Below, one piece after another: positions 22,646 to 32,840 of a DNA stretch of 64,000 bases (position 1 is its first letter; every line of letters starts with the position of its first letter). Location of the stretch: the NCBI GenBank assembly GCA_038380435.1, contig JAWZYU010000025.1:30604707-30668706 (forward strand), in the 5' to 3' direction. The DNA comes from Ryuthela nishihirai (Eukaryota > Arthropoda > Arachnida > Araneae > Heptathelidae). The notes below the pieces were generated by a model. That model made no database searches. It saw nothing but the letters and a program-made list of their open reading frames with translations, and had not been told where the DNA came from. The position numbers were made by a program, and so were the translations under genes.

Positions 22646-23345
22646 GGTTGTGTTGTTTTTACCTCTGAGAGGCACTTTTTTGCACACAACGGGCTAAATG
22701 GCCAGGCCGCAAAGACCCCGAGGGCTCAGAGAAGGTTAGGGGAAAGGATCTACTGGAACAGCTGTTGGGAGACAGATGATAATCTCCCGTCAAGGCCATC
22801 AATCGTGTTCTTTAACGTGCACAGAATATGGTTCTTCCGCACAGGGGGTACGGGGGGGGCTCATTCGGTAGCGCACCAGATTCGTAATCTGCAGTTCCCA
22901 GGTGCGAGTCCCAGCTCGGTCACCGTTGAGATTTATCTCCGCAAAACTCCCCGCCCTGCCCACAGGCAGTAGGGAACACCTATGGGCTTGGGAATGCCCC
23001 CATCCGTCGGATGGGACATTAAGCCGTGGACCCACGTGCAGGAGAGCCATACCCTGTGCACGTTAAGAACACTCTGCATGGCCTTTACGGGAGGCTACCA
23101 TCTTTCTCCCAACAGCTGTTACAGTGGGTCCCTCCCCACCTTTTGTGAGCCTTCGGAGACCTTGTGACCTGGCCATTTAGCCCATGGTGTGCAAAAAAGT
23201 GCAGCTCAGAGGTCGGCGGCCTTTTCAAGCCCATTGGTCTAATCATAAGATTTCAATTGATCAATAAGATTCATAGATTTTCAAGCCATTTCAAGCCCCT
23301 ACTGACTGTGGGCAGAGAGGGAGGTTGTGCGGAGAGTCTAGGGGA
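22646..23345 (-). mobile_element. SINE-A, old copy split by an opposite-strand SINE-A
   Basis: The tail to central part (22646-22850) and a rearranged remainder (23216-23345, CGGCGGCCTTTTCAAGCCCA and CCCCTACTGACTGTGG) flank a plus-strand copy at 22853-23215. Confidence 0.8.
22853..23215 (+). mobile_element. SINE-A, inserted into a minus-strand SINE-A
   Basis: The head begins in a G-run, with a B box variant GGTGCGAGTCC. The tail ends at GCTCAGAGGT where the interrupted copy resumes. The opposite orientation makes a large imperfect inverted repeat. Confidence 0.88.
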
Positions 23346-23569
23346 GAGTGCATTTCCATGAAGTACTCTATAACATTTTCCCCTTCATTTTAGAGGTTTA
23401 AAATAGATAAGAAATATGCACAAAGTTTTCAATTTTTTTGCCTACATTACCGTTACTAGCATTCTCAAAGGGGGAGGGGGAAAGCACGGCTCCCCCTCCC
23501 CCCTAGATCCGCTCCTAATACACCGATGTGTAAAAGTTAACTTACAACTCATGTAATGTCAATGGTGAC

Positions 23570-23800
23570 TAACTACGAAGGTTTATAACTTCTAAAATAA
23601 GATTTTTATGGGAAAATATAACTGCAGATAAAGATCAGATTCGAAACTAGATAAATTTTGATTTTCAGCAATATTCGTTTGTCATTTAAGGAGTTGTGGA
23701 AGTTGGATTATTTGAGAATAGCAATGCATTTAATTGTCTAAATTGGCAAATATTGAAAGAATTATTTGCACAAGCTTCAAGATATATATCACATTATTAT
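23570..23800. repeat. Dispersed AT-rich family, second copy
   Basis: TATAACTTCTAAAATAAG, GGAAAATATAACTGCAGAT, TTTTGATTTTCAGCAATATT and AAGGAGTTGTGGAAGTTGGA follow the order of 1636-2021. Internal similarity to MITE-2 arms (AGTTATGGAAACT) suggests an old MITE relative. Confidence 0.5.
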
Positions 23801-23849
23801 TTGGATTGAAATAATGGCCATTCTTTAAGTTTTAACCGAATTTCGAAGT

Positions 23850-24235
23850 AAATTCCTACTATTGCTGTCGCAAAATAGCTGTTGCTAGTGTAATTTCCTA
23901 CTATTGCTGTCGCAAAGTAGCTGTTGCTAGTGTAATTTCCTACTATTGCTGTCGCAAAGTAGCTGTTGCTAGTGTAATTTCCTACTATTGCTGTCGCAAA
24001 GCAGCTGTTGCTAGTGTAATTTCCTACTATTGCTGTCGCAAAGTAGCTGTTGCTAGTGTAATTTCCTACTATCGCTGTCGCAAAGTAGCTGTTGCTAGTG
24101 TAATTTCCTACTATTGCTGTCGCAAAGTAGCTGTTGCTAGTGTAATTTCCTACTATTGCTGTCGCAAAGTAGCTGTTGCTAGTGTAATTTCCTACTATCG
24201 CTGTCGCAAAGTAGCTGTTGCTAGTGTAAATTCCT
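23850..24235 (-). repeat. 42-bp minisatellite, 9 units
   Basis: The unit on the plus strand is TTTCCTACTATTGCTGTCGC plus AAAGTAGCTGTTGCTAGTGTAA. The period is a multiple of three, so the minus strand reads a 14-residue repeat NYTSNSYFATAIVG inside a 167-codon open frame (24300-23797). No signal peptide or known family; probably a non-coding minisatellite whose period happens to keep the frame. Confidence 0.92.
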
Positions 24236-24314
24236 ATTTTGCGTTCGCAAAATTTCAGTCGTGTCTTGACAATATGATTCACTCGATCAGCTTTAACCAC
24301 TATTTGGTTTACAT

Positions 24315-24622
24315 GTTGGGTTGGGTTCTTTTACCTCTGAGCGGCACTTTTTTTGCACACAATGGACTAAATAGCCAGGTCACAAGGACCCCAAAGGCTC
24401 AGAGAAGGTTGGGGAAGGGGACTCACTGGAACAGCTGTTAGGAGACAGATGGTAGTCTCCCATCACGACCATCCAGTGTGTTCTTTAACGTGCACAGGGT
24501 ATGGCTCTCCCACACACGGGACCACGGCTTAACGTTCCATCCGACGGACGGCGGCCTTTCCAAGCCCATCGGTGTCCCCTACTGACCATTGGCAGGGCGG
24601 GGAGTTTTGTGGTGTTTTACAT
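24315..24622 (-). mobile_element. SINE-A, 5'-truncated
   Basis: TTTACATG before the tail recurs at 24625 after the truncation point (GAGTTTTGTGGTG), a target duplication. The tRNA head is missing. Confidence 0.88.
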
Positions 24623-24625
24623 GAC

Positions 24626-25117
24626 CCGACAGCGGGCCTTTTAGTTCTGATTCTTATGATTAGATCTGTAATTCGCATGCAGAATAGATTTTTAAATGGT
24701 GTTAAAAAACAATTCAGTCATCGAGAAAAGTTTGACGAATTTCTAAACACTTCATCGAAACGTAACCGATTTTTAATGATAATAAAATTCATTGCGAAAT
24801 GTTATTGATCATTCGAAAACATTTTTTTGGCGTATGATTTCTTAAACATGAATCAATTATTTCTGTGATTTCTGTGTTTTAACTGTTGCCACCTCTTTAC
24901 AAATGAAAAGATAAATGAACTTGCGTTGGTTTATCTTTCAGGTGTAATTTTTGTGGATAATGCGCTAAATGACAGATTGGGTTCAGCTTCATTGCTTCTG
25001 AATGAATTTTGTCTCCCAAAACAACTATTTTAATATTAAAAAGAAACGTTTTCCTTTTATGGAAAAGGTCTTCAACGCTTATCTGCTTATAATGTTTGGG
25101 TTTACATACCTGCATAA
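24626..25117. other. Spacer, nothing recognised
   Basis: Short minus-strand open frames here read out of the RTE fragment at 25118 and are not supported. Confidence 0.4.
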
Positions 25118-25560
25118 TCCTTATGCTTCCATAGGCTACGGAGGTCCAACCAGATTGTAATTTTCCTCTCCAGACGTGTCTCTTCCTCAAACTACAGCTG
25201 CTGCATTTGGCCAATCTAGGCCAATTCTAGCAAGATCCTGTTTGACATTGTCTGCCCATCGCATCCTAGGTCTTCCCCTTATCTAAAACCCTTAGGCACA
25301 CTGTTCATAATCCTCTTTGCCAATCTGCAGCTATGCATACGGGCAACATGTCCAAACCAACGCAGTCTCTTTCTGCACAATATGCTGCTCAAAAGAGGTC
25401 GATGCCTCCTTCTTCTAACCTCATCATTAATTACAAAGTCAAACCAAATGCCCAAGATACTGCGTAAGTATCTAGAATCAAAGGCATCAAGTTTCTTGTT
25501 ATCCTGCGTACAAACGGTCTATGTTTCGCTACCATAACTAATCTTAGAAAGTTTAGAAGT
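25118..25560 (-). mobile_element. RTE-like LINE, 3' fragment
   Basis: The reverse complement matches the C-terminal region of the RTE copies. It runs from the YGSETW region (near 25535) through the FGHVAR and RPRMRW regions to the final Leu-rich end near 25120. It is diverged, with internal stops. No reverse transcriptase core is present, consistent with 5' truncation or decay. Confidence 0.75.
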
Positions 25561-25872
25561 CTTGCAAATACATAGCAATATAATAAGTGTATACATATCA
25601 TGTAAATACACTTATTATTAATTCGTCGACTTCAAGTTTTAAGTTTCATGTTTTCATAAATGAAACATCTTTCATGTTTTCATAAAGATAGTTTTGATGT
25701 TAAAACAAAATTACACCGTATATCCGGGGTTATGCAGGAACAAAGGAGACAAGTTTTATTTCAGATTATTAATATAAACCATTTGACTTATCAATAATCG
25801 CAACTATGTCACCAGCATTGTGAGCTTTCTAGCCAACCCACAACTCTGACTTCGATGGAAGATGGGACCTAG
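25561..25872. other. Spacer with short internal repeats
   Basis: AATACACTTATTATTAATTC echoes AATATAATAAGTGTAT upstream, a small inverted repeat; TTTCATGTTTTCATAAA appears twice (25647 and 25670). No gene. Confidence 0.35.
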
Positions 25873-26158
25873 TTGGGTTGTTTTACCTCTGAGCGGCACT
25901 TTTTTGTACACATGGGCTAAATGGCCAGGTCATAAGGACCCCAAAGGCTTAGAGAAGGTTGGGGGAGGAGACCCATTGGAACAGATGTTTGGAGACAGAT
26001 GGTAGCCTCCCGTCAAGGCCATCCAGCGTGATCTTTAACGTGTATAGGGTATGGCTCTTCCGTACACGACACCACGGCTTAACGTCCCATCCGACGGACG
26101 GATTCCAAGCCCATTGGTGTCCCCTACTGACCGTGGGCAGAGCGGGGAATTTTGCGAA
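25873..26158 (-). mobile_element. SINE-A, 5'-truncated copy followed by inverted tail piece
   Basis: Tail through central domain to GGGGAATTTTGCG, no head. A plus-strand SINE-A tail (26165-26268) follows directly. Confidence 0.85.
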
Positions 26159-26164
26159 TGGGAG

Positions 26165-26268
26165 ATGGGGACACCTTTTCTAAGCTTCTCTGAGCCCTTT
26201 GAGACTTTATGGCATGACCATTCAGTACATTGTGTGCACAAAAGTGCAGCTCAGAAATAAAACAAATT
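26165..26268 (+). mobile_element. SINE-A tail fragment
   Basis: CTTCTCTGAGCCCTTTGAGA through GTGTGCACAAAAGTGCAGCT to AAAACAAATTAACC, diverged, opposite in orientation to the preceding copy. Confidence 0.75.
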
Positions 26269-26332
26269 AACCTTTCACTAGGTTGTATAAATTGTTTAAG
26301 CTTCGAAAGCTCCAAGATATATCACAGCTATT

Positions 26333-26437
26333 AAGTGGATCCCCTTCCCCAACCTTCTCTGAGCCACTGGGAACCTTGTAACCTGTCCATTTAGCCTATT
26401 TTGTGAAAAAAATAAAATGCCACTTAGAGGTGAAAAC
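26333..26437 (+). mobile_element. SINE-A tail fragment, old
   Basis: AAGTGGATCCCCTTCCCCAA through TGTCCATTTAGCC to CCACTTAGAGGTGAAAAC. The opening resembles a unit of the 40-bp array at 39345. Confidence 0.7.
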
Positions 26438-26552
26438 TACTTGGTTAAAAACGTTACTATTCCTCTACTTCATGCCGCTAATAGCTACAAATTCAGAATT
26501 TGGAGGATTAATAAGCACGAATTCCTAATATTTCATCAGTAGCTAAATAATA

Positions 26553-26755
26553 AAAATAAATACCCCCTCAAGCAGCTGCTTGCCACAGAGATCTGACAGG
26601 AGCTTGTCAGTTTATATGCCACAGTAGAAGGTCTGAGAGGATGGCAGGACCTCAGCAGAAAAACGACACAAACAGCCAAACCTTACCCGGGGCTCGAACC
26701 CAGGTCCCATAGATCAGTAGCCAAGCGCGCTAACCACTCGGCTATAGAAACAAAA
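26553..26755 (-). mobile_element. SINE-B copy
   Basis: The reverse complement matches the copy at 46915 over its full length: head with GGCCGAGTGGTTAG-like and GGGTTCGAGCCCC boxes, body and AAATAAATA-type tail on the plus strand at 26553. Confidence 0.8.
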
Positions 26756-26829
26756 AATAAATTTTTTCATTAATTAAAAAAAAAAGCACAATCTGTAAAG
26801 AACGATAAACGGACGACAAAGTGAAAATA

Positions 26830-27275
26830 ATAGCTGGTTACAAAAAATTAAAAGTCTCAAAATAGATCTTGTAGACAGTCCACTTCTTTTGCTTAATCCA
26901 TGTTCTGTCAGAGCCCATAAGACAGGCGACCGTATTGCTAAACAAGATGGCTCTCATCCATGAGTGGTTGACGGCCAGCCTGAATGTAATTTTTAGCTTC
27001 TTTTGTACTTGAACCTGCATTGAAAACCGATAACTATAACCGTGAAACAGCTTTTTACAAAAGGGAGAAGATAACCATTATGATTCCGATAAGGACAGTG
27101 GCCATTTCCGGCAATGACGTAACGTTCTTCCCCAAACAGAACAATGTCTACTTCCTGTACTGCGAATGTGGTCTCTCCTTGTTGCTGTTCACGGATCGGT
27201 GGGCCACTGTTGGAGTATATTTTGTTGCTTTGGGGATGACATTGCGAATTCGGTTCGGAGGCCTTTTTTAATAAG
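26830..27275 (-). other. Unrecognised coding-like stretch, two overlapping frames
   Basis: The minus strand reads GPPIREQQQGETTFAVQEVD and VLFGEERYVIAGNGHCPYRN up to a stop near 26996. An overlapping frame continues with KKLKITFRLAVNHSWM and SDRTWIKQKKWTVYKIYF to 26838. A frameshifted relic or two exons could explain this. The plus strand also has an 83-codon frame (27020-27271). No family recognised. Confidence 0.2.
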
Positions 27276-27475
27276 CATCGCTTCGGGATGAAAATTCCTT
27301 CTTCAGTATCTGTTTACGTTTTATTCCTTCCGTTAAGTATCTATCAATATCCGTAGGTCAGATTGTCAGTTTGCATTTTATTTCTTCTGTTATCTATTAA
27401 TATCCGTAGGTTTTCTTTCCAAAACTTCCTTACTGTCTATTTGTTTATATTTATTTTTCCTTTTCTTAAACTTCT
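27276..27475. other. T-rich spacer with a duplicated segment
   Basis: ATCTATCAATATCCGTAGGT (27339) and TCTATTAATATCCGTAGGT (27394) are a short direct repeat. No gene seen. Confidence 0.4.
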
Positions 27476-27860
27476 GGGGCGGGGGTGGCTCAGTTGGTAG
27501 CGCGCCAGGCTCGTAATCTGGTAGTTCCCAGTTCAAGTCCCAGCTGGGTCAGCGTTGAGACTTATCTCCGCAAAACTCCCCGCCCTGCCCATGGTCAGTA
27601 GGGGACACCGATGGGCTTGGAAAGACCACCGTCCGTCGGATGGGACGCTAAGCCGTGGCCCCGTGTGCGGGAGAGTCATACCCTGTGCATGTTAAAGAAC
27701 ACACTGGATAGCCTTGACGGGAGGCTACCATCTATCTCCCAACAGCTGTTCCTATGGGTCCCCTCCCAACCTTCTCTGAGCCTTCGGGGTCTTTGTGACC
27801 TGGCCATTTAGCCCATTGTGTGCAAAAAAAGTGCCGCTCAGAGGTAAAACAACCCAACCC
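27476..27860 (+). mobile_element. SINE-A, full length (first of three around a tandem duplication)
   Basis: Complete head to CAACCCAACCC. It is followed by the same unique sequence (GAAACTTCTTTAGTGTC) that follows the copy at 28661. Confidence 0.93.
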
Positions 27861-27912
27861 GAAACTTCTTTAGTGTCTTTCCGTTTACATTTTATTTCCT
27901 CTGTTATGTATG

Positions 27913-28490
27913 TACACTATATTGCAAAAAGTGTCCGGACACTTTCATGTTAAGTGAACGAATAGCCACATTCAAATCTACCTAACTTTCAAAATAAACT
28001 TTTTACGGAAAAAAGTCATTAGACATAAATTGCAGATCTCGGTCAGAGCTCTCTAAATCTCTATTTTATATAATATTAATCTAATATTTCAAGAGTTATG
28101 GAAACTATAATGTTTAACGAGCGATGATATCACACACCACACTTCCAAAACATTTTCCCAAATTGATGAAAACTTCAAAAATCCTTACACAAAATTCAAA
28201 CATCGCATTTATATTGAGAACAACTTGTTATAACAGTTGTGATTTAACTTTTTGAAGTAATGTTTCAAAACTAGCAAAAGTTTCACTTGAATGTTTCAGC
28301 TTTCATAACTCTTTAAATATTAGAGCAATATTACAGAAAATAGAGATTTATAAAGCTCTGAAGGAGATTTCCAATTTATGTCTAGTGACTTTTTTCCGTA
28401 AAAAACTTATTTTTAAAGTTAGGTATATTTGAATATGGCTATTCTTTCACTTAACATGAAAGTGTCCGGACACTTTTTGAAATATAGATT
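27913..28490. mobile_element. MITE-2 copy within a tandemly duplicated segment
   Basis: Begins TACACTATATTGCAAAAAGT, then GTCCGGACACTTTCATG. The right arm is complementary but its last bases are mutated (GAAATATAGATTGTG). An almost identical copy lies 1177 bp downstream. Confidence 0.8.
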
Positions 28491-28660
28491 GTGTGTGTGT
28501 ATATATATTTATGTATGCATGTATGTATGTAGGAATTTTATCCGAAAAGATCGAAAAAATAGAAACAATCATGCGATCGCTTTGTAGTTGATAAACATAA
28601 AAAAAAGGTTAAACATCACATTAACTTAAATGAAAGAAAGCTTTCAACTACCCTTCTCGT

Positions 28661-29037
28661 CGGGGCGGGGGTGGCTCAGTCGGTAGCGCGTCAGGCTCGT
28701 AATCTGCAGTTCCCAGGTTCGAGTCCCAGCTGGGTCAGCGTTGAGATTTATCTCCGCAAAATTCCACGGTCAGTAGGGGACACCGATGGGCTTGGAAAGG
28801 TCACCGTCCGTCGGATGGGACGCTAAGCCGTGGCCCCTTGTGCGGGAGAGCCATACCCTGTGCACGTTAAAGAACACGCTGGATGGCCTTGACGGGAGGC
28901 TACCATCTGTCTCCCAACAGCTGTTCCAGTGAGTCCCCTCCCACAACCTTCTCTGAGCCTTCGGGGTCCATGTGACCTGGCCATTTAGCCCATTGTGTGC
29001 AAAAAAAGTGCCGCTCAGAGGTAAAACAACCCAACCC
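28661..29037 (+). mobile_element. SINE-A (middle copy of duplication)
   Basis: Head flank matches the copy at 29838 (CTACCCTTCTCGTCG); tail flank matches the copy at 27476. A hybrid of that kind is what recombination between two SINEs produces. It lacks about 12 bases of CCGCCCTGCC in the body. Confidence 0.93.
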
Positions 29038-29089
29038 GAAACTTCTTTAGTGTCTTTCCGTTTACATTTTATTTCCTCTGTTATGTATG

Positions 29090-29667
29090 TACACTATATT
29101 GCAAAAAGTGTCCGGACACTTTCATGTTAAGTGAACGAATAGCCACATTCAAATCTACCTAACTTTCAAAATAAACTTTTTACGGAAAAAAGTCATTAGA
29201 CATAAATTGCAGATCTCGGTCAGAGCTCTCTAAATCTCTATTTTATATAATATTAATCTAATATTTCAAGAGTTATGGAAACTATAATGTTTAACGAGCG
29301 ATGATATCACACACCACACTTCCAAAACATTTTCCCAAATTGATGAAAACTTCAAAAATCCTTACACAAAATTCAAACATCGCATTTATATTGAGAACAA
29401 CTTGTTATAACAGTTGTGATTTAACTTTTTGAAGTAATGTTTCAAAACTAGCAAAAGTTTCACTTGAATGTTTCAGCTTCCATAACTCTTTAAATATTAG
29501 AGCAATATTACAGAAAATAGAGATTTATAAAGCTCTGAAGGAGATTTCCAATTTATGTCTAGCGACTTTTTTCCGTAAAAAGCTTATTTTTAAAGTTAGG
29601 TATATTTGAATATGGCTATTCTTTCACTTAACATGAAAGTGTCCGGACACTTTTTGAAATATAGATT
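29090..29667. mobile_element. MITE-2 copy, duplicate of the one at 27913
   Basis: Same boundaries and the same mutated right end as the copy at 27913, with only a few single-base differences. It arose by segmental duplication, not independent insertion. Confidence 0.82.
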
Positions 29668-29837
29668 GTGTGTGTGTATATATATTTATGTATGCATGTA
29701 TGTATGTAGGAATTTTATCCGAAAAGATCGAAAAAATAGAAACAATCATGCGATCGCTTTGTAGTTGATAAACATAAAAAAAAGGTTAAACATCACATTA
29801 ACTTAAATGAAAGAAAGCTTTCAACTACCCTTCTCGT

Positions 29838-30221
29838 CGGGGCGGGGGTGGCTCAGTCGGTAGCGCGTCAGGCTCGTAATCTGCAGTTCCCAGGTTCGAG
29901 TCCCAGCTGGGTCAGCGTTGAGATTTATCTCCGCAAAATTTCCCGCCCTGCCCACGGTCAGTAGGGGACACCGATGGGCTTGGAAAGGCCGCCGTCCGTC
30001 GGATGGGACGCTAAGCCGTGGCCCCTTGTGCGGGAGAGAGCCATACCCTGTGCACGTTAAAGAACACGCTGGATGGCCTTGACGGGAGGCTACCATTTGT
30101 CTCCCAACAGCTGTTCCAGTGGGTCCCCTCTCCCAACCTTCTCTGAGCCTTCGGTGTCCTTGTGACCTGGCCATTTAGCCATTGTGTGCAAAAAAGTGCC
30201 GCTCAGAGGTAAAACAACCCA
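29838..30221 (+). mobile_element. SINE-A (third copy) leading into tandem tail units
   Basis: Complete head and body, with GAGAG duplicated in GGGAGAGAGCC. It passes through AACCCAACGTTAAAG into extra tail units. Confidence 0.92.
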
Positions 30222-30560
30222 ACGTTAAAGAACACGCTTGATGGCCTTGACGGGAGGCTACCATCTGTCTCCCAACACCTGTTCCAGTGGGTCCCCTCCC
30301 CCAACCTTCTCTGAGCCTTCGGGGTCCATGTAACCTGGCCATTTAGCCCATGGTGTGCAAAAAAGTGCCGCTCAGAGGTAAAACAACCCAACGTTAAAGA
30401 ACACGCTGGATGGCCTTGACGGGAGGCTACCATCTGTCTCCCAACAGCTGTTCCAGTGGGTCCCCTCTCCCAACCTTCTCTGAGCCTTCGGTGTCCTTGT
30501 GACCTGGCCATTTAGCCATTGTGTGCAAAAAAGTGCCGCTCAGAGGTAAATCAACCCAAC
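30222..30560 (+). repeat. Two extra tandem SINE-A tail units (about 170 bp each)
   Basis: Units 30222-30391 and 30392-30560 each run from GTTAAAGAACACGC to the 3' end. The junction AACCCAACGTTAAAG is the same as in the array at 917-1635. Confidence 0.92.
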
Positions 30561-31212
30561 CCTTCTCGTCATCGAAATTTCCCCACCCAGAAAGAATGGA
30601 AGAATTGACGTGATAATTTGCACGCATAATTATGATGTGTTTGGACAATTTGCATGTCAAGCCGATCGGTGAAGTAGAACGTCGAAAAACTTGTCAGGTA
30701 CTGCTCTGACGTAGGAATATGAAGTGGCTATTAAAAAACATCGGTAAACGTCAGCGGGCAGACAAAATGATGAGCGAATAACCTGCAAAGAGTGTGCAAT
30801 GACTTTAACATTCATAAGCTGAAGTTATGTATAGCTGACGGAATCTGAAAGGGGTCGTATCATTGGATTGTCAGAAATTGGACAGTCAGCACGCCAAATC
30901 ACCTTTCGTGTCGGTCGTAATGACTGAAAAGTTGGACGCTGTTGGCAACAATGGGAACAGGAAGATACCCAGACACGTCCTCAAAGTTCTAGTCGCATCA
31001 TAAGAACATCTAAATAGAAGGATTGATGGACCAGCGGCAGGATAATCTGTCCCCTGTCAACACGGGACAGATTTACTGTATAGCATCAGATTTACAACAT
31101 TTCAACGTTATTCCTGTCTGTGTCATTGAACATGAATGGCCATGAGAATCAGGGCTGCATTCACGCCGTCCATTGGCTCATCCTCCTCTGACGCTATCCG
31201 ATCGTCTTTTGC

Positions 31213-31395
31213 AGTAGGGTTGGGTTGTTTTACCTCTGAGCTGCACTTTTTTGCACACCATGGGCTAAATGGCCAGGTCACATGGACCCCGAAGGCTCCG
31301 AGAAGGTTAGGGGAGGGAAATCACTGGAACAGCTGTTGGGAGACAGATGGTAACCTCCCGTCAAGGCCATCCAGCGTGTTCTTTAACGTGCACAG
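31213..31395 (-). mobile_element. SINE-A tail half, copied by local duplication
   Basis: Ends at ACGTGCACAG, where the 329-bp duplicated Tc1-relic sequence begins again. This is the cut-off product of the duplication whose other copy is at 31553. Confidence 0.88.
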
Positions 31396-31552
31396 ACAGA
31401 TTTACTGTATAGCATCAGATTTACAACATTTCAACGTTATTCCTGTCTGTGTCATTGAATATGATCAGAAGATGGCCATGAGAATCAGGGCTGCATTCAC
31501 GCCGTCCATTGGCTCATCCTCCTCTGACGCTATCCCATCGTCTTTTGCAGTA

Positions 31553-31936
31553 GGGTTGGGTTTTTTACCTCTGAGCGGCACTTTTTTGCACACCATGAGC
31601 TAAATGGCCAGGTCACATGGACCCCGAAGGCTCCGAGAAGGTTAGGGGAGGGAACTCACTGGAACAGCTGTTGGGAGACAGATGGTAACCTCCCGTCAAG
31701 GTTATCCAGCGTGTTCTTTAACGTGCACAGGGTATGGCTCTCCCACACAGGGGCCACGGCTTAACGTCCCATCCGACGGACGGCGGCCTTTCCAAGCCCA
31801 TCGGTGTCCCCTACTGACCGTGGGCAGGGCGGGGAATTTTGCGGAGAGAAATCTCAACGCTGACCCAGCTGGGACTCGAACCTGGGAGCTACAGATTACG
31901 AGCCTGGCACGCTACCGACTGAGCCACCCCCGCCCC
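31553..31936 (-). mobile_element. SINE-A, full length, in Tc1 relic
   Basis: The target duplication TTTGCAGTAGGG is seen before the tail (31544) and after the head (31938). A one-base change gives GCGGAGAGAAATC in the body. Confidence 0.92.
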
Positions 31937-31962
31937 ATTTGCAGTAGGGCAAAGAGTTGTTG

Positions 31963-32346
31963 TTTGGGTTGTTTTACCTCTGAGCGGCACTTTTTTTGCA
32001 CACCATGGGCTAAATGGCCAGGTCATATGGACCCCGAAGGCTCAGAGAAGGTTGGGGGAGGGGACCCACTGGAACAGCTGTTAGGAAACAGATGGTAGCC
32101 TCCCGTCAAGGCCATCCAACGTGTTCTTTAACGTGCACAGGGTATGGCTCTCCCGCACACGGACCACGGTTTAACGTCCCATCCGACGGATGGCGGCCTT
32201 TCCAAGCCCATCGGTGTCCCCTACTGACCGTGGGCAGGGCGGAGAATTTTGCGTAGATAAATCTCAACGCTTACCCAGCTGGGACTCGAATCTGGGAACT
32301 AGAGATTACGAGCCTGGCGCGCTACCGACTGATCCACCCCCGCCCC
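31963..32346 (-). mobile_element. SINE-A, full length, in Tc1 relic
   Basis: GGGCAAAGAG occurs before the tail (31948) and just after the head (32356). The A box is slightly changed (CTGATCCACC on the plus strand). Confidence 0.92.
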
Positions 32347-32840
32347 GAGAGAGAGGGCAAAGAGACAGTCGTCTTTAGTTTCTATTTGGGATTCAGTGAC
32401 GATCCTATGCTTGTCTGAAAACCCATCGGGGATGAAGGTAATCAAGGATCGTCATATCGGGCCAGCTCCCAGAATCTTGGTTTGGGGAGCTATCAGTCAC
32501 AACAGACGTTTACATCTGATCGTTTTTGACGGTCAAGACATTATTTTGAAACCATTCTGTAACTAGTGCTTCTGCTCTATATACGCCCAAACCCAAATGC
32601 TATTTTCCAGCAGGTCAATGCCCACACACGAACGGCTCTCATATTCCGACCGTACTTAAGTGATGTGGCTATCACATTCCCCAGATCTGTTGGGATATGA
32701 TGGTGTCTGTTCACTGACAATTGATTCTCAGCACCTATTGCTGTTGTCCAGCTGATACCACCATGAAGCATGGCTCCTGCACCTGTGATATAGCACCAAC
32801 TTTTTTTTATCCTTAACTCTAATCCAGTGGTTCCCAACTA

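Larger units (their letters stand above)
30800..32800 (+). pseudogene. Tc1-like transposase relic broken by SINE insertions and a tandem duplication
   Basis: Degenerate Tc1 transposase pieces read on the plus strand. Near 30845-30970: a helix-turn-helix part reading RGRIIGLSEIGQSARQITF and RVGRND. Near 32375-32560: FSDDPM.VWKP, QNLGLGSYQS and FTSDRF-like pieces. Near 32590-32690: IFQQVNAHTRTALIF, then a degraded final motif. Stops and frameshifts occur throughout. Three SINE-A copies (31213, 31553, 31963) interrupt the relic, and a 329-bp segment including transposase sequence and part of a SINE is duplicated (31067-31395 and 31396 on). Confidence 0.7.

Noticed and set aside
23836..24240. Secreted repetitive protein (silk or glue-like) on the minus strand
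   Set aside because: No signal peptide, no splice or promoter signals, and units match at the DNA level as well as at the protein level; a minisatellite is the simpler reading.
24897..25214. 105-codon minus-strand open frame
   Set aside because: It begins inside the RTE 3' fragment and runs out into AT-rich DNA; no independent support.
32577..32837. 86-codon minus-strand open frame
   Set aside because: A shadow of the Tc1 transposase relic, which reads IFQQVNAHTRTALIF on the other strand.
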